Below, one piece after another: positions 9,047 through 17,978 of a DNA stretch of 64,000 nt. Location: contig NC_021169.1 in assembly GCF_000385565.1 (NCBI RefSeq), positions 1,904,571 to 1,968,570 of the forward strand, in the 5' to 3' direction. Source of the stretch: Archaeoglobus sulfaticallidus PM70-1 (GTDB lineage: Archaea > Halobacteriota > Archaeoglobi > Archaeoglobales > Archaeoglobaceae). The position numbers and the translations under genes were made by a program. Numbering within the stretch: position 1 is the first letter of the stretch; each line of letters opens with the position of its first letter. The notes beneath the pieces were generated by a model. The model had not been told where the DNA came from and made no database searches. It saw only the letters and a program-made list of their open reading frames with translations.

Positions 9047-10963
9047 TTATTCTGGTACAATCTGGATGTATGGTCTCTCGATGACTTCCCACTCGTCAGT
9101 CTGTGGGTTGTATCTGACATTAACGAACTTTCTCCAGTTGGCGTCGTCGAGCTCTGGATAGTCTGCTCTGTAGTAGTATCCTGGATATCTTGTCTCCTTC
9201 CTTGCAAGGATTGTTCTTGCATGCGCCTCAGCAACCCACATTCTGTGGATGTTCTCCCAGACTCTCTGCAACTCGTGGAGGTCCTCAGCAGCAAGCTTCT
9301 CACTATCCTCCTTCAGGAACTGCAGGAGCTTGAGGCCCTGCTCGATCATCTTCTCGCTGGTGGTATAGTAGGTTGAGATACCACCAACATACTCATCCAT
9401 GATCTTCTGCAGTCTGAACATGAACATCTTTGGTCTGATGTAGTTCGGATTGATCTCTGGTCTTGTTGTGGCATCCTTGTACTGCTCGTAGAGGTTCAGT
9501 GGTCTGTAAACGATTTCCTTGAGTTTCTTGATTCTCTCTTCACTAACTGCTGGTGTGTAGTCCTTGTGGTCTCTTGCGAATTTGACTGCTGCCTTTCCGG
9601 CGATTCTTCCCTCTGTGAATGAACCGCTTGAGAACTTGTGACCGCTTGCTCCAGCACCATCACCGCAGGTGAAGAGACCCATGACTGTGGTCATTCTGTT
9701 GTACAGTGCCGGGAACGCATCCTTGTACTCATCCGGCATTGCATCGGATGGACCGCAGACCCAAGCACCGCTTGCACCAGCATGTGAGCCTATGAAGTAT
9801 GGCTCGGATGGCATGATCTCAGATGGCTCAACTGCTGGGTCGATGTTCATTGATGCCCAGAGCAGAGCCTGGGTGATTGTCATGTCGAGGAAGTCCTCCC
9901 AAGCCTCAGCCTCGAGTTCCTTGAATTTCTTCTTCCTCTCCTTCTCGTCCGGGATCTCCTCAGCAAGTGCCTGGATAGCCTCTGGTGTCCTCATGTAGAT
10001 CGGTCCTTTGCCCTCTCTCATGTCGAGGAGCATTGCATGGTTTCTCAGGCAGGTTGGCATTGGCTTCATTGAGCCGTATGGCTGGAACTTCTCAACTTCA
10101 GCCTTTCTTGTGACCATGTACTCCTCGCCAAATGCGTTTGTCGCCTTGCACTTAAAGAGCAGGAACCAAGCACCGACTGGACCATAACCATCCTTGTATC
10201 TTGCTGGAACGAATCTGACATCCATGCAAGTCAGCTCAGCACCAACCTGTGCCATTAATGCATAGGTAGATCCAGCGTTCCAAGGTGGATACCAAGCTCT
10301 ACCGAGACCCTCACCGGTTGATCTCGGTCTGAAAACGTGGACTGCTCCACCCATCGCACAGATGACTGCCTTTGCCTTGAACACATAGAACTTGTCCTCT
10401 CTAACGCTGAAACCAACTGCACCGCAAACTCTGTTCGGATCGTTATCATCTGTGAGCAGGTGTGTGATCATAACTCTCTCATAGATGTTCTCTGGGTCGA
10501 GAACGCTCTTTGCCGCCTCAGCAACGATTACCTTATAGCTCTCACCGTTTATCATTACCTGCCATGGGCCCTCTCTTACATACTTGCCGTCCTTATCCTT
10601 CCAGATTGGGAGCCCCCACTTCTCGAAGAGGTGGACACTTGAGTCAACATGTCTTGCAACATCGTAAACGAGATCCTCTCTAACAATACCCATCAGGTCA
10701 GTTCTGACATACTTCACAAAGTCCTCGGGCGTCCACTGCCCGTAGCTTGCCCTACCACTCATTCCGAGGTAGGTGTTGATGGCTGAGAGACCCATTGCAA
10801 CTGCACCGCTTCTATCGATAGCAGCCTTATCTACAAGGACAACTTTCATGCCGAGTGGTTTTGCCCAGTAGCATGCTTCAACTGCGGCACCACATCCAGA
10901 CATTCCACCGCCAAGAATCAAAACATCTGCTTCAACTTCCTTTATTTCAGCCTCGTATGGCAT
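9047..10963 (-). CDS. aprA: Adenylylsulfate (APS) reductase alpha subunit
   Basis: Catalytic FAD subunit of dissimilatory APS reductase, which converts APS to sulfite and AMP in the cytoplasm. The FAD loop GGGMSGCG is at residues 18-25. VDKAAIDRSGAVAMGLSA, GAVHVFRPRSTGEG and GDGAGASGHKFSSGSFTEG are family hallmarks. It has 638 aa, the usual length. It sits 20 bases after aprB with GGAGGTGT just before the ATG. It will work as AprAB with electrons supplied by Qmo encoded next door. Confidence 0.98.
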   Translation of the reverse strand: MPYEAEIKEVEADVLILGGGMSGCGAAVEACYWAKPLGMKVVLVDKAAIDRSGAVAMGLSAINTYLGMSGRASYGQWTPEDFVKYVRTDLMGIVREDLVYDVARHVDSSVHLFEKWGLPIWKDKDGKYVREGPWQVMINGESYKVIVAEAAKSVLDPENIYERVMITHLLTDDNDPNRVCGAVGFSVREDKFYVFKAKAVICAMGGAVHVFRPRSTGEGLGRAWYPPWNAGSTYALMAQVGAELTCMDVRFVPARYKDGYGPVGAWFLLFKCKATNAFGEEYMVTRKAEVEKFQPYGSMKPMPTCLRNHAMLLDMREGKGPIYMRTPEAIQALAEEIPDEKERKKKFKELEAEAWEDFLDMTITQALLWASMNIDPAVEPSEIMPSEPYFIGSHAGASGAWVCGPSDAMPDEYKDAFPALYNRMTTVMGLFTCGDGAGASGHKFSSGSFTEGRIAGKAAVKFARDHKDYTPAVSEERIKKLKEIVYRPLNLYEQYKDATTRPEINPNYIRPKMFMFRLQKIMDEYVGGISTYYTTSEKMIEQGLKLLQFLKEDSEKLAAEDLHELQRVWENIHRMWVAEAHARTILARKETRYPGYYYRADYPELDDANWRKFVNVRYNPQTDEWEVIERPYIQIVPE

Positions 10964-10983
10964 GATTACACCTCCAAATAAAT

Positions 10984-11427
10984 TTACTTCTTAAATACTG
11001 GGAACTCTACTTCAAGTGTATCCGGCTCTGAGAACAGCAACTCGCTGTCGAGATCCTCTGGCTTTGCCTCTGGGAATCCATCGTGGGCTTTGATTGAACC
11101 CTCTGGGGTTGTCCTGATTGGGAATTTGAACCTCTTTACTGTGCCGTTTCTGAACTGGACTGTCCACATGATTGAATCACTACCCCTTAGGGGTGTAACT
11201 CTCGCACCCAGTGGAGCAAAGTCTGCATAACATCTTACCTCAATAGCACCCTGTGGGCAGATCTTCACACAGTTGTAGCACTCCCAGCACATCTCTGGCT
11301 CTCTGTTGTATGCTTTCTCCTTCTCCTTATCCAATACCATAAGGTCGTTTGGGCAGATGTACTGGCAAGCTGTCTTATCCAATGCCTTACATCCATCACA
11401 CTTTTCCGGGTTTACATAACTTGGCAT
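10984..11427 (-). CDS. aprB: APS reductase beta subunit
   Basis: 147-aa iron-sulfur subunit that wires electrons to the FAD of AprA. Two [4Fe-4S] sites are visible: C10, C13, C21, C25 and C47, C50, C53, C57. The C-terminal tail (about residues 95-147) is the extended arm that wraps around AprA in this family. GGAGGTGA lies six bases before the ATG. A TATA box in the gap upstream suggests an aprBA promoter inside the sat cluster. Confidence 0.97.
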   Translation of the reverse strand: MPSYVNPEKCDGCKALDKTACQYICPNDLMVLDKEKEKAYNREPEMCWECYNCVKICPQGAIEVRCYADFAPLGARVTPLRGSDSIMWTVQFRNGTVKRFKFPIRTTPEGSIKAHDGFPEAKPEDLDSELLFSEPDTLEVEFPVFKK

Positions 11428-11490
11428 TTTTTCACCTCCAACTCCAAATTCCGAACTCCAACTTTCCCGATTTTAGGAGCGTCATAAATT

Positions 11491-11505
11491 AGTTATATAA
11501 AATTC
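11491..11505 (-). promoter_or_regulatory. TATA box upstream of aprB
   Basis: TTTTATATAAC on the minus strand in the 89-base gap between the small conserved gene and aprB. It lies about 70 bases before the aprB ATG, leaving a leader of about 45 bases that ends with GGAGGTGA. Confidence 0.5.
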
Positions 11506-11516
11506 TAAAAAATTTA

Positions 11517-11888
11517 TTAAATATCTGATGTGTCAATGTCCGGTGGTGGTATGTACTCGGACTCTTTGGCTGCGAGTTCCTTGATCTCATCGATTTTCTC
11601 GAATACTGCCTCTACAACATCAGCACCGAGACTCTTCTTGTTAACAACTTCCTGGAACAGGGCTCTCCTGAATGCCACAGGAAGATCTTCAAGGAAACTT
11701 CTCGAATCTATTCTTGCATTTGGAAACTCTGCAAGGATTTTCTGAGAAACCTCCTCTGGAACCTCTATGATCAGCTGCTTAACCTGGCCACCAAAGAGAT
11801 ATGCAAGTTTATTCTCGAGTCCCGTGCCTTTGATCGCCTCAAGCCTCTGGTCATCGAGCAGAATGCCTATATAGTGTACCATTTTCAT
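11517..11888 (-). CDS. Conserved small protein between sat and aprBA
   Basis: About 121-124 aa, soluble, no cysteines, no membrane segment. It begins MVHYIGILLDDQRLEAIKG and ends in a proline/aspartate-rich tail. A gene of this kind sits at the same place (sat-orf-aprBA) in Archaeoglobus fulgidus and has no assigned function. Its stop-start overlap with sat (TGATG) implies co-translation. Three starts are possible (GTG 11891, ATG 11888, ATG 11882). GGGGTGAT is best spaced for 11882, but 11888 is the coupled one. No fold was recognised. A role in APS or sulfite handling is only inference from position. Confidence 0.8.
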   Translation of the reverse strand: MKMVHYIGILLDDQRLEAIKGTGLENKLAYLFGGQVKQLIIEVPEEVSQKILAEFPNARIDSRSFLEDLPVAFRRALFQEVVNKKSLGADVVEAVFEKIDEIKELAAKESEYIPPPDIDTSDI

Positions 11889-13252
11889 CACCCCTTGCTA
11901 ACCTCCATTGGAGGTACATCCACTTCAAGCGTCTTGTCCTTCTCTGCGAGATACTTCGGATTCACGAATGGATATCCATAGACCTTCCACCATTTGACAA
12001 TTGCCTTGTAAACCTCAGGCCTCATGATTATGTTCGGTGGGAAGATACCCTCTGCGACCATTCCTCTTATGAAGCTTCCACTGAGTTTCTGCTTCTGATC
12101 GACATGTCCACAGGTCTCACTGTACGCCATCTCTCCACACTTGGGGCAGTACCAGAACTCTGCCATGTTTTGCGGGATGATTTTCAATCCATAATCAACT
12201 TCATTTGGTGGAGCTTCAAATCCAAAGCTTGGAATACCCTTCGTCCATAGGATCTGGGTTGCATACATGTCGTAGTACTCACCAACTGCTGCGTGGTCTC
12301 TACCAAACATGTGATGCGTGCATCCCATGTTCTGCCTGATTATACCGTGCAGCAGTGACTCGATCGGGTTACCGTATCTCATGTCCCAGAGCGTGAATGT
12401 GACCATATGCCTCTCGGGTTTGATGTAACCAAACCTGTTAACGGCAGCGTGACCCTCAAGAATCGCCTCATCTGGGTAGTCTCCTCTTCTCTTGGCACCG
12501 ATAATGGCGTTTACGAGGATACCCCTGCACGGCTCGACATCTCCAGTGTATGCAGCGTTCTTCATCAGAGCCTCGTGACCAACATGCGGAACATTTCTCG
12601 TCTGGTGGGCTATAGCTGTTCTCCAGCCCTTCTTCTTGAATTCCTCTCTGCATTTAGCTGGTGGGAACCAGAACTTGTTGTATGGATCTCTGAACTTTGG
12701 CTCGTTTACTATCGTGTACTTTCCAGCGAGAACCACAGGGTTCATGGACCTGTAGATCATGTAGCCTGGATGCTTTTTGTCGAATGGAACCTTAACAACC
12801 TCGGGATTCCTTTCGGGAGTTCCAAAAGTTCTGGTTGCTATATCAACTGGATCGATCTTGTAAATCTCATCGATGTCAAGAACTGCAAAGGGCTGGCCTT
12901 TCAATCTGAGCAAAAGCCTATCTCCCTCACCAACACCGAGATTCTTGTAGTCCTCTTCACTTATATCGAACACGAGCGGGTATGGAAATACCCATTCGTT
13001 CAGCAACCTTCTCTCTTCAAGAACTCTCTCTACCTCGTTTCTGACCATTGAACCCTCAACAGGGCTGAAGAATCCATAGCAGATCGACATTATCTCTCTG
13101 TAAACATTCCTTATCGGCACGCCATCGAGCATGGTTGGTTTTATATCGTAGGTAACGCAGCCATCAGCCATCTTTTTAGCACGATCCGGATTCCTAACGA
13201 CTCTATCAACTAAGTTGCCACCATGAGGTGGTGGTGTTCTCAATAACGCCAT
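11888..13252 (-). CDS. sat: Dissimilatory ATP sulfurylase
   Basis: Activates sulfate with ATP to APS and pyrophosphate, the first step of sulfate respiration. Near residue 216 it shows HQTRNVPHVGH, the substrate loop, and later GRDHAAVGEYY, the second ATP/sulfate motif. A Cys/His cluster (FWYCPKCG ... ETCGH) fits the zinc site of archaeal Sat. It has 454 aa, full length, without an APS kinase domain. It is first in the minus-strand cluster sat-orf-aprB-aprA-qmoABC. Confidence 0.97.
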   Translation of the reverse strand: MALLRTPPPHGGNLVDRVVRNPDRAKKMADGCVTYDIKPTMLDGVPIRNVYREIMSICYGFFSPVEGSMVRNEVERVLEERRLLNEWVFPYPLVFDISEEDYKNLGVGEGDRLLLRLKGQPFAVLDIDEIYKIDPVDIATRTFGTPERNPEVVKVPFDKKHPGYMIYRSMNPVVLAGKYTIVNEPKFRDPYNKFWFPPAKCREEFKKKGWRTAIAHQTRNVPHVGHEALMKNAAYTGDVEPCRGILVNAIIGAKRRGDYPDEAILEGHAAVNRFGYIKPERHMVTFTLWDMRYGNPIESLLHGIIRQNMGCTHHMFGRDHAAVGEYYDMYATQILWTKGIPSFGFEAPPNEVDYGLKIIPQNMAEFWYCPKCGEMAYSETCGHVDQKQKLSGSFIRGMVAEGIFPPNIIMRPEVYKAIVKWWKVYGYPFVNPKYLAEKDKTLEVDVPPMEVSKG

Positions 13253-13292
13253 CTAATCAAACCCCCCCTTTCCAACAAAATCTAAATTATCT

Positions 13293-13306
13293 AAACTATA
13301 TAAGTT
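13293..13306 (-). promoter_or_regulatory. sat promoter TATA box
   Basis: ACTTATATAGTT on the minus strand, about 48 bases before the sat ATG, in the AT-rich 280-base gap shared with the divergent DUF1786 gene. No inverted-repeat operator was seen in that gap. For the divergent gene, TTTAAATC near 13505-13513 lies about 25 bases from its ATG. Confidence 0.5.
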
Positions 13307-13533
13307 TTTCGAATAATATCTACACGATTAATCATATATTAGCCCAATAACACCTGCACCTCTAAAATAAAAGCTATTTGGGGTTTTAAACTATAGCTAA
13401 TTCATTTTAATAGCCACATGAATGGATAAAATGCCAACAAAAACAAGTACTGTTTAATTAATTACTTTTATCATTTCGAATTTTTCGAAATACCTATCGC
13501 AAAATGTTTAAATCGGATATATAGCATAACAAT

Positions 13534-14577
13534 ATGGAAGCTCTGACGGTTGATGTCGGCACCGGGACTCAAGATGTTCTTTTATATGACAGTAGCAAAA
13601 ACATAAGAAACTGTCTGAAGATGATCCTTCCTTCTCCAACAAAGGTTGTTGCAGAAAGAATAAGGGTATGCACGGAATCCGGAAAGAACATCATGCTTAC
13701 CGGCTACACGATGGGGGGTGGACCATGCACCCGTTATGCCAGGAAACATATTGAGAGGGGACTTAGAATATTTGCCTTCCCAAAGCCTGCATTGACATTC
13801 AATGATGACTTACAGAAGGTAAGAGAGATGGGTGTCGAGATCGTTGAGTCAGAGATGGAGGATGCTGAGAGAATAGAAATGAGAGATGCATTCATGCCAG
13901 AATTCGAGGCTTTTTTCAAAAACCTGAGTGTCAGCATTCCGGATAAAATCTTCTTTTCCGTTCAGGATCACGGATTCTCGCCAGACATGAGCAACAGGAA
14001 ATTCAGGTTTATGGTGTTTGAGAGAACAGCCAGAAAAGGTAGTATTTACTCTTTCTTTTACAGGGATGTCCCTGAATACTTCAACAGGATGAGGAGCGTT
14101 GTTGAATCGATTGAGGATTATGGCAGGTCAGTAGGAAGGGAGTTCGAGGTATTCATTATCGATACGGTATTCTCCGCTGTGATTGGAGCTATGGTTGACT
14201 GCAAAGAATTTCCTGCTTTGATAGTTAACTTCGGTAACTCGCACACGATTGGGGCAGTTGTGGATGAAGATGGTACGATATACTCACTCTTCGAGCATCA
14301 CACATTTGCTATGAAGCAAAAAGGCTTAGAGGGTATCAACAGATTCATTGAGAGATTTGTTAGGGGAGAGATAAGCAATGAAGATGTTTTCAACGAGGGT
14401 GGACATGGAGCGTATGTGGATGAGGTGGTCGATGTTAAGGATAGAGTTTGCACAGGCCCGAATTCCCATCTATGCAAGTACAGAACAGCAAACCCAGCTG
14501 GAGACACGATGATAACAGGAAACATTGGAATGCTCAAGGCTTATTGTGAGCTGACAGGAGAGGAGTTGGTAATATAG
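13534..14577 (+). CDS. DUF1786 actin-fold protein (COG4012-like)
   Basis: 347 aa. The start MEALTVDVGTGTQDVLLYD is an ASKHA (actin/hsp70/sugar kinase) phosphate-1 loop. A second nucleotide-type motif ALIVNFGNSHTIGAVVDEDG appears near residue 230. A Gly/Cys stretch TMGGGPCTRYA and NPAGDTMITGNIG mark the DUF1786 family, which is found mainly in methanogens and Archaeoglobi. Some databases label it as a pyruvate-formate-lyase activator, but there is no radical-SAM motif here and that label should not be used. It lies just before the cofG/cofH/ahbC run on the same strand. Function unknown. Confidence 0.8.
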   Translation: MEALTVDVGTGTQDVLLYDSSKNIRNCLKMILPSPTKVVAERIRVCTESGKNIMLTGYTMGGGPCTRYARKHIERGLRIFAFPKPALTFNDDLQKVREMGVEIVESEMEDAERIEMRDAFMPEFEAFFKNLSVSIPDKIFFSVQDHGFSPDMSNRKFRFMVFERTARKGSIYSFFYRDVPEYFNRMRSVVESIEDYGRSVGREFEVFIIDTVFSAVIGAMVDCKEFPALIVNFGNSHTIGAVVDEDGTIYSLFEHHTFAMKQKGLEGINRFIERFVRGEISNEDVFNEGGHGAYVDEVVDVKDRVCTGPNSHLCKYRTANPAGDTMITGNIGMLKAYCELTGEELVI

Positions 14578-14609
14578 GATTTAGGCATAATATGTGAGCA
14601 TACTTAACG

Positions 14610-14620
14610 CTATTTATAAA
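14610..14620 (+). promoter_or_regulatory. TATA box before leader ORF and cofG
   Basis: CTATTTATAAAG lies about 25 bases before an expected transcript start near 14641, just upstream of the GGAGATGA site of the 25-codon ORF. Confidence 0.5.
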
Positions 14621-14650
14621 GCTTTTACAGACTCTTTATGCGGAGATGAC

Positions 14651-14728
14651 ATGAAACCAAATTCGGTTAGAAGCAATCAGCTCAAAAAAGTTGAGTCGGG
14701 AATTGAAATCGAATATTTAATAATGTAA
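14651..14728 (+). CDS. Possible 25-aa leader peptide upstream of cofG
   Basis: Short frame starting MKPNSVRSNQLKKV and ending in LIM-stop. It is preceded by a strong GGAGATGA site five bases before the ATG and by a well-placed TATA box, so it looks translated from a short-leader mRNA. The stop lies 42 bases before the first possible cofG start. The length is too small to judge by homology. It could be a regulatory leader peptide or chance; no family was recognised. Confidence 0.35.
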   Translation: MKPNSVRSNQLKKVESGIEIEYLIM

Positions 14729-14770
14729 TGTAAGAGAGCAATAAAACAAAAACCTTAACTAAAGCAAAGG

Positions 14771-15769
14771 ATGTTGTTGAGTGATATGATCGTCACATTC
14801 TCATGGAATGTTTTCATCCCCCTCACCACAGCCTGCAGAAACAGATGTCATTACTGTGGCTTCAGGAGTGATAATCCGGAACTGATGGGGATTTCGGAGG
14901 TTAAGGAATTGCTGAACAAAGCCAAAAATGCCAGTGAAGCACTTTTTACTTTTGGTGAAAAGGCGGATGAAGTTAAGGGGGTCCGGGAGAGGCTAAAGTC
15001 TATGGGCTTTAGTGATTTTGTTGACTATGTTGTGGAGATGAATAGACTCGCAATATCGAAATCCAAACTTCCTCACACGAATGCTGGTATACTCAGCTAT
15101 TCAGAGTTAAAGAGGCTAAAACCATACAACGCGTCAATGGGCCTCATGCTCGAACAGGCTGTTGAACTCGATTGCCATTCTGAAAGTCCGGGTAAAAAGC
15201 CCGAGGTAAGAATAAAAACGATAAAGGATGCAGGAAAGCTTAAGATTCCATTTACAACAGGAATACTCGTTGGAATTGGAGAAAGCTTTTACGATGACCT
15301 TTACTCTCTGGAGGTTATTGCTGAATTGCATAAAAACTATGAACACATTCAGGAGTGCATAATCCAGAACTTCAAGCCCAAAAAAGGCACTCCAATGGAG
15401 AGAATGGAAAGCCCATCTGCAGACAGGATGCTGAAAATTGTCAAGGAGGCGCGGGAGATTTTGCCCGATGATATAACAATCCAGATCCCTCCAAATCTTG
15501 TGAGAGATATACTCCCATTCATAAAAGCTGGAGCAGGAGATCTTGGTGGGATTTCAGATACAACAATAGATTATATAAACCCGGAAGAGCCTTGGCCATC
15601 GATCGAAGAAATCGAAAGATGTTTAAATGGAGCGTATGTCCTAAGAGAGAGGTTACCGATATATCCGAGGTATATAAAGATGGAGTGGGGTGGGGAAGAG
15701 GTTTCGGAACTCATATCCAGAATGTCAGATGATGAGGGCTACAGAAAAGATGGTTATAGGGGGAGTTGA
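14771..15769 (+). CDS. cofG: 7,8-didemethyl-8-hydroxy-5-deazariboflavin synthase subunit CofG
   Basis: Radical-SAM half of FO synthase. With CofH it condenses a tyrosine-derived fragment with the ribityl-pyrimidine intermediate to form FO, the chromophore of coenzyme F420. The radical-SAM cysteines are C22, C26 and C29 (ACRNRCHYCGFR), next to the N-terminus as in CofG. QNFKPKKGTPM and the terminal GGISDTTIDYINPE are CofG signatures. It has 332 aa, a normal length. cofH begins at the base after its stop. The start could also be the ATG at 14786. Confidence 0.95.
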   Translation: MLLSDMIVTFSWNVFIPLTTACRNRCHYCGFRSDNPELMGISEVKELLNKAKNASEALFTFGEKADEVKGVRERLKSMGFSDFVDYVVEMNRLAISKSKLPHTNAGILSYSELKRLKPYNASMGLMLEQAVELDCHSESPGKKPEVRIKTIKDAGKLKIPFTTGILVGIGESFYDDLYSLEVIAELHKNYEHIQECIIQNFKPKKGTPMERMESPSADRMLKIVKEAREILPDDITIQIPPNLVRDILPFIKAGAGDLGGISDTTIDYINPEEPWPSIEEIERCLNGAYVLRERLPIYPRYIKMEWGGEEVSELISRMSDDEGYRKDGYRGS

Positions 15770-16786
15770 ATGCTCGCACAGTATCTTTCCCTGCTGTCCG
15801 ATCCATTCGAGACTTTTAAAATTGCAGATGAGATAAGAAAAGAAGTTAACGGAGATAATGTCTCATTCGTAGTCAACAGAAACATAAACTTTACAGATCT
15901 TTGCGTAAACCGCTGTAAATTCTGCTCTTTCAGAAACAGAAAGAGGTTTTTGCTGAGCAGAGAAGATATAAAAAGAAAGGTTGAGGAGGCTGTGGAATAC
16001 GGTTGCACCGAGGTTTGCATCCAGGGTGGGTTGCTGGAGGGCGCAGACATTGATTTCTATATAGGAATACTTCAGGCGGTTAGAGATGTTTCGGAGAAGA
16101 TTCACATCCATGCGTTCTCTCCGATGGAAGTTCTGCATGCATCCAGGAACAGCAACATGCATTATGAAGATGTCCTCAGAGAGTTGAAAAAAGCCGGTCT
16201 GGATTCGATGCCAGGAACTGCAGCGGAGATACTCGACGATGGGATCAGAAATGAGATTTGCCCGGAAAAGCTGAAAACGAAAGAGTGGATAGAGATAATC
16301 AAAGCAGCCCACAGAAACGGGATTCCAACCACAGCAACGATGATGTATGGACATATAGACAGCTGGGATGATAGAATCAGGCATCTTCTCATAATAAAGA
16401 AGATTCAGCAGGAAACGGGAGGGATTACGGAGTTCATACCTCTGCCGTTCATGTCCAAGAACAATCCTCTTGGAGCAGTTTCCAAAGGCTCCTCAGGATT
16501 CGATGATCTGCTTGTGATAGCCATATCAAGGATAATCCTCCATCCTGAGATTCAGAACATACAGGCATCATGGGTCAAACTCGGGAAGAAGCTCGTTCAG
16601 GCTGCTTTATTTACCGGAGCCAACGATGTTGGTGGCACTCTCATCGAGGAGAATATATCGAAATCTGCTGGATCAACATCAGGAGAGTTCATGGATGTCG
16701 AGGAAATCCTGACCCTCATAAGGATGTGTGGCAGAATCCCAGTTCAGAGGAACACTGTATATGAAACGCTGAGAACATTTGAGTGA
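15770..16786 (+). CDS. cofH: FO synthase subunit CofH
   Basis: Second radical-SAM subunit of FO synthase for F420 biosynthesis. Motif NINFTDLCVNRCKFCSF places the cluster cysteines at 45, 49 and 52. HIHAFSPMEV, PGTAAEILDD and TATMMYGHIDSWDD are typical of the CofH/MqnC group. The direct pairing with cofG, stop against start, settles it as CofH rather than MqnC. It has 338 aa. Confidence 0.94.
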   Translation: MLAQYLSLLSDPFETFKIADEIRKEVNGDNVSFVVNRNINFTDLCVNRCKFCSFRNRKRFLLSREDIKRKVEEAVEYGCTEVCIQGGLLEGADIDFYIGILQAVRDVSEKIHIHAFSPMEVLHASRNSNMHYEDVLRELKKAGLDSMPGTAAEILDDGIRNEICPEKLKTKEWIEIIKAAHRNGIPTTATMMYGHIDSWDDRIRHLLIIKKIQQETGGITEFIPLPFMSKNNPLGAVSKGSSGFDDLLVIAISRIILHPEIQNIQASWVKLGKKLVQAALFTGANDVGGTLIEENISKSAGSTSGEFMDVEEILTLIRMCGRIPVQRNTVYETLRTFE

Positions 16787-16795
16787 TGTGAAACC

Positions 16796-17965
16796 ATGAT
16801 CAGCCTAACAAAGATGCTCACCGGAAAGGCTACGGTTTCTGAAAGAATTACCTACTGCGGTGATAAAAGCTTCATACCGGAAAGGCTGAAGAATTTAAGG
16901 AAGAAAATCTCTCCAGTAGTTGTTCTGAATTTAACGAGGAAGTGCAACCTCAGATGTGTTCACTGCTATGCCGATGCTAGCAGCCATTCCAGCAAGGAGC
17001 TTACAACAGAAGAGATAAAAGCTGTTATCGATGATCTGGCTGAGATGAAAATTCCTGTCCTGCTTTTCAGCGGTGGAGAGCCATTGATTAGGAAAGATAT
17101 TTTCGAACTTGCGGAGTATGCAAATGACAAGGGAATCAACTGCTCCCTCTCAACAAACGGCACACTCATAACTGAAGAGATCGCAGACATGCTGAAATCC
17201 TGTTTTATCTATGTCGGGGTCAGCCTCGATGGTTTGAAGGATGTAAACGACAGGTTCAGAGGTGTGGAGGGGAGCTTCGAGAGGGCATTGCAGGGACTGA
17301 TCAATGCGAGAGATGCAGGGATAATGACAGGGATAAGGTTTACAGTCACAAGATACAACCAGAACGACATAGATCCGATAATAAACTTGCTTGCGGAAAA
17401 CGACATTCCCAGGTTCTGTTTATATCATCTCGTACCCTCTGGCAGGGCTGATTTTAAAGATGATATAAGCAAAGAGGAGAGAAGGAAGATAATAGAATAT
17501 CTCATGAGAAAATCTGTTGAGCTTGTAGATGAAGGTTTCAAAACCGAAATACTTACAGTGGATAACCCTGTAGATGGTGTTTTCGCCTACCTGAAAATGA
17601 GGGACGAGAACCCTGACTATGCAGAAAAAATTCTGGAGTTCCTGAGATACAGGGGTGGAGATGGCAGTGGTGAAAGAATAGCCAACATCGACATGTATGG
17701 ATACGTCCATCCGAACCAATTCTGGTGGGATTACAGCTGTGGGAATGTCAAGGAGAGGAAATTCAGCGAGATCTGGCTGAATCCCAATGAATTGCTGATA
17801 AAGCTCAGGAATAAAGAGAAATATTTGAGAGGAAAATGCGGGATGTGTAATTTTAAAGATGTCTGCGGTGGATTCAGACTGAGGGCTTTGAGATATGGAG
17901 ATCTATGGGGAGAAGATCCGGATTGCTACCTTAGCATGGAAGAGATCTCTCAGAAAGGTTTTTAA
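16796..17965 (+). CDS. ahbC: Radical-SAM heme biosynthesis enzyme, AhbC type
   Basis: 389 aa. The radical-SAM core has C50, C54 and C57 in RKCNLRCVHCYAD, then LLFSGGEPLIRKD and SLDGLKDVNDRFRG. The C-terminal auxiliary-cluster region reads KCGMCNFKDVCGG followed by DLWGEDPDCYL. The N-terminal MISLTKMLTGK and the overall order match AhbC (12,18-didecarboxysiroheme deacetylase) of the alternative siroheme-to-heme route used by sulfate reducers and archaea. AhbD is the close alternative. It starts ten bases after cofH, so it probably shares the transcript. Confidence 0.75.
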   Translation: MISLTKMLTGKATVSERITYCGDKSFIPERLKNLRKKISPVVVLNLTRKCNLRCVHCYADASSHSSKELTTEEIKAVIDDLAEMKIPVLLFSGGEPLIRKDIFELAEYANDKGINCSLSTNGTLITEEIADMLKSCFIYVGVSLDGLKDVNDRFRGVEGSFERALQGLINARDAGIMTGIRFTVTRYNQNDIDPIINLLAENDIPRFCLYHLVPSGRADFKDDISKEERRKIIEYLMRKSVELVDEGFKTEILTVDNPVDGVFAYLKMRDENPDYAEKILEFLRYRGGDGSGERIANIDMYGYVHPNQFWWDYSCGNVKERKFSEIWLNPNELLIKLRNKEKYLRGKCGMCNFKDVCGGFRLRALRYGDLWGEDPDCYLSMEEISQKGF

Positions 17966-17978
17966 AGTTCCGGGATAA

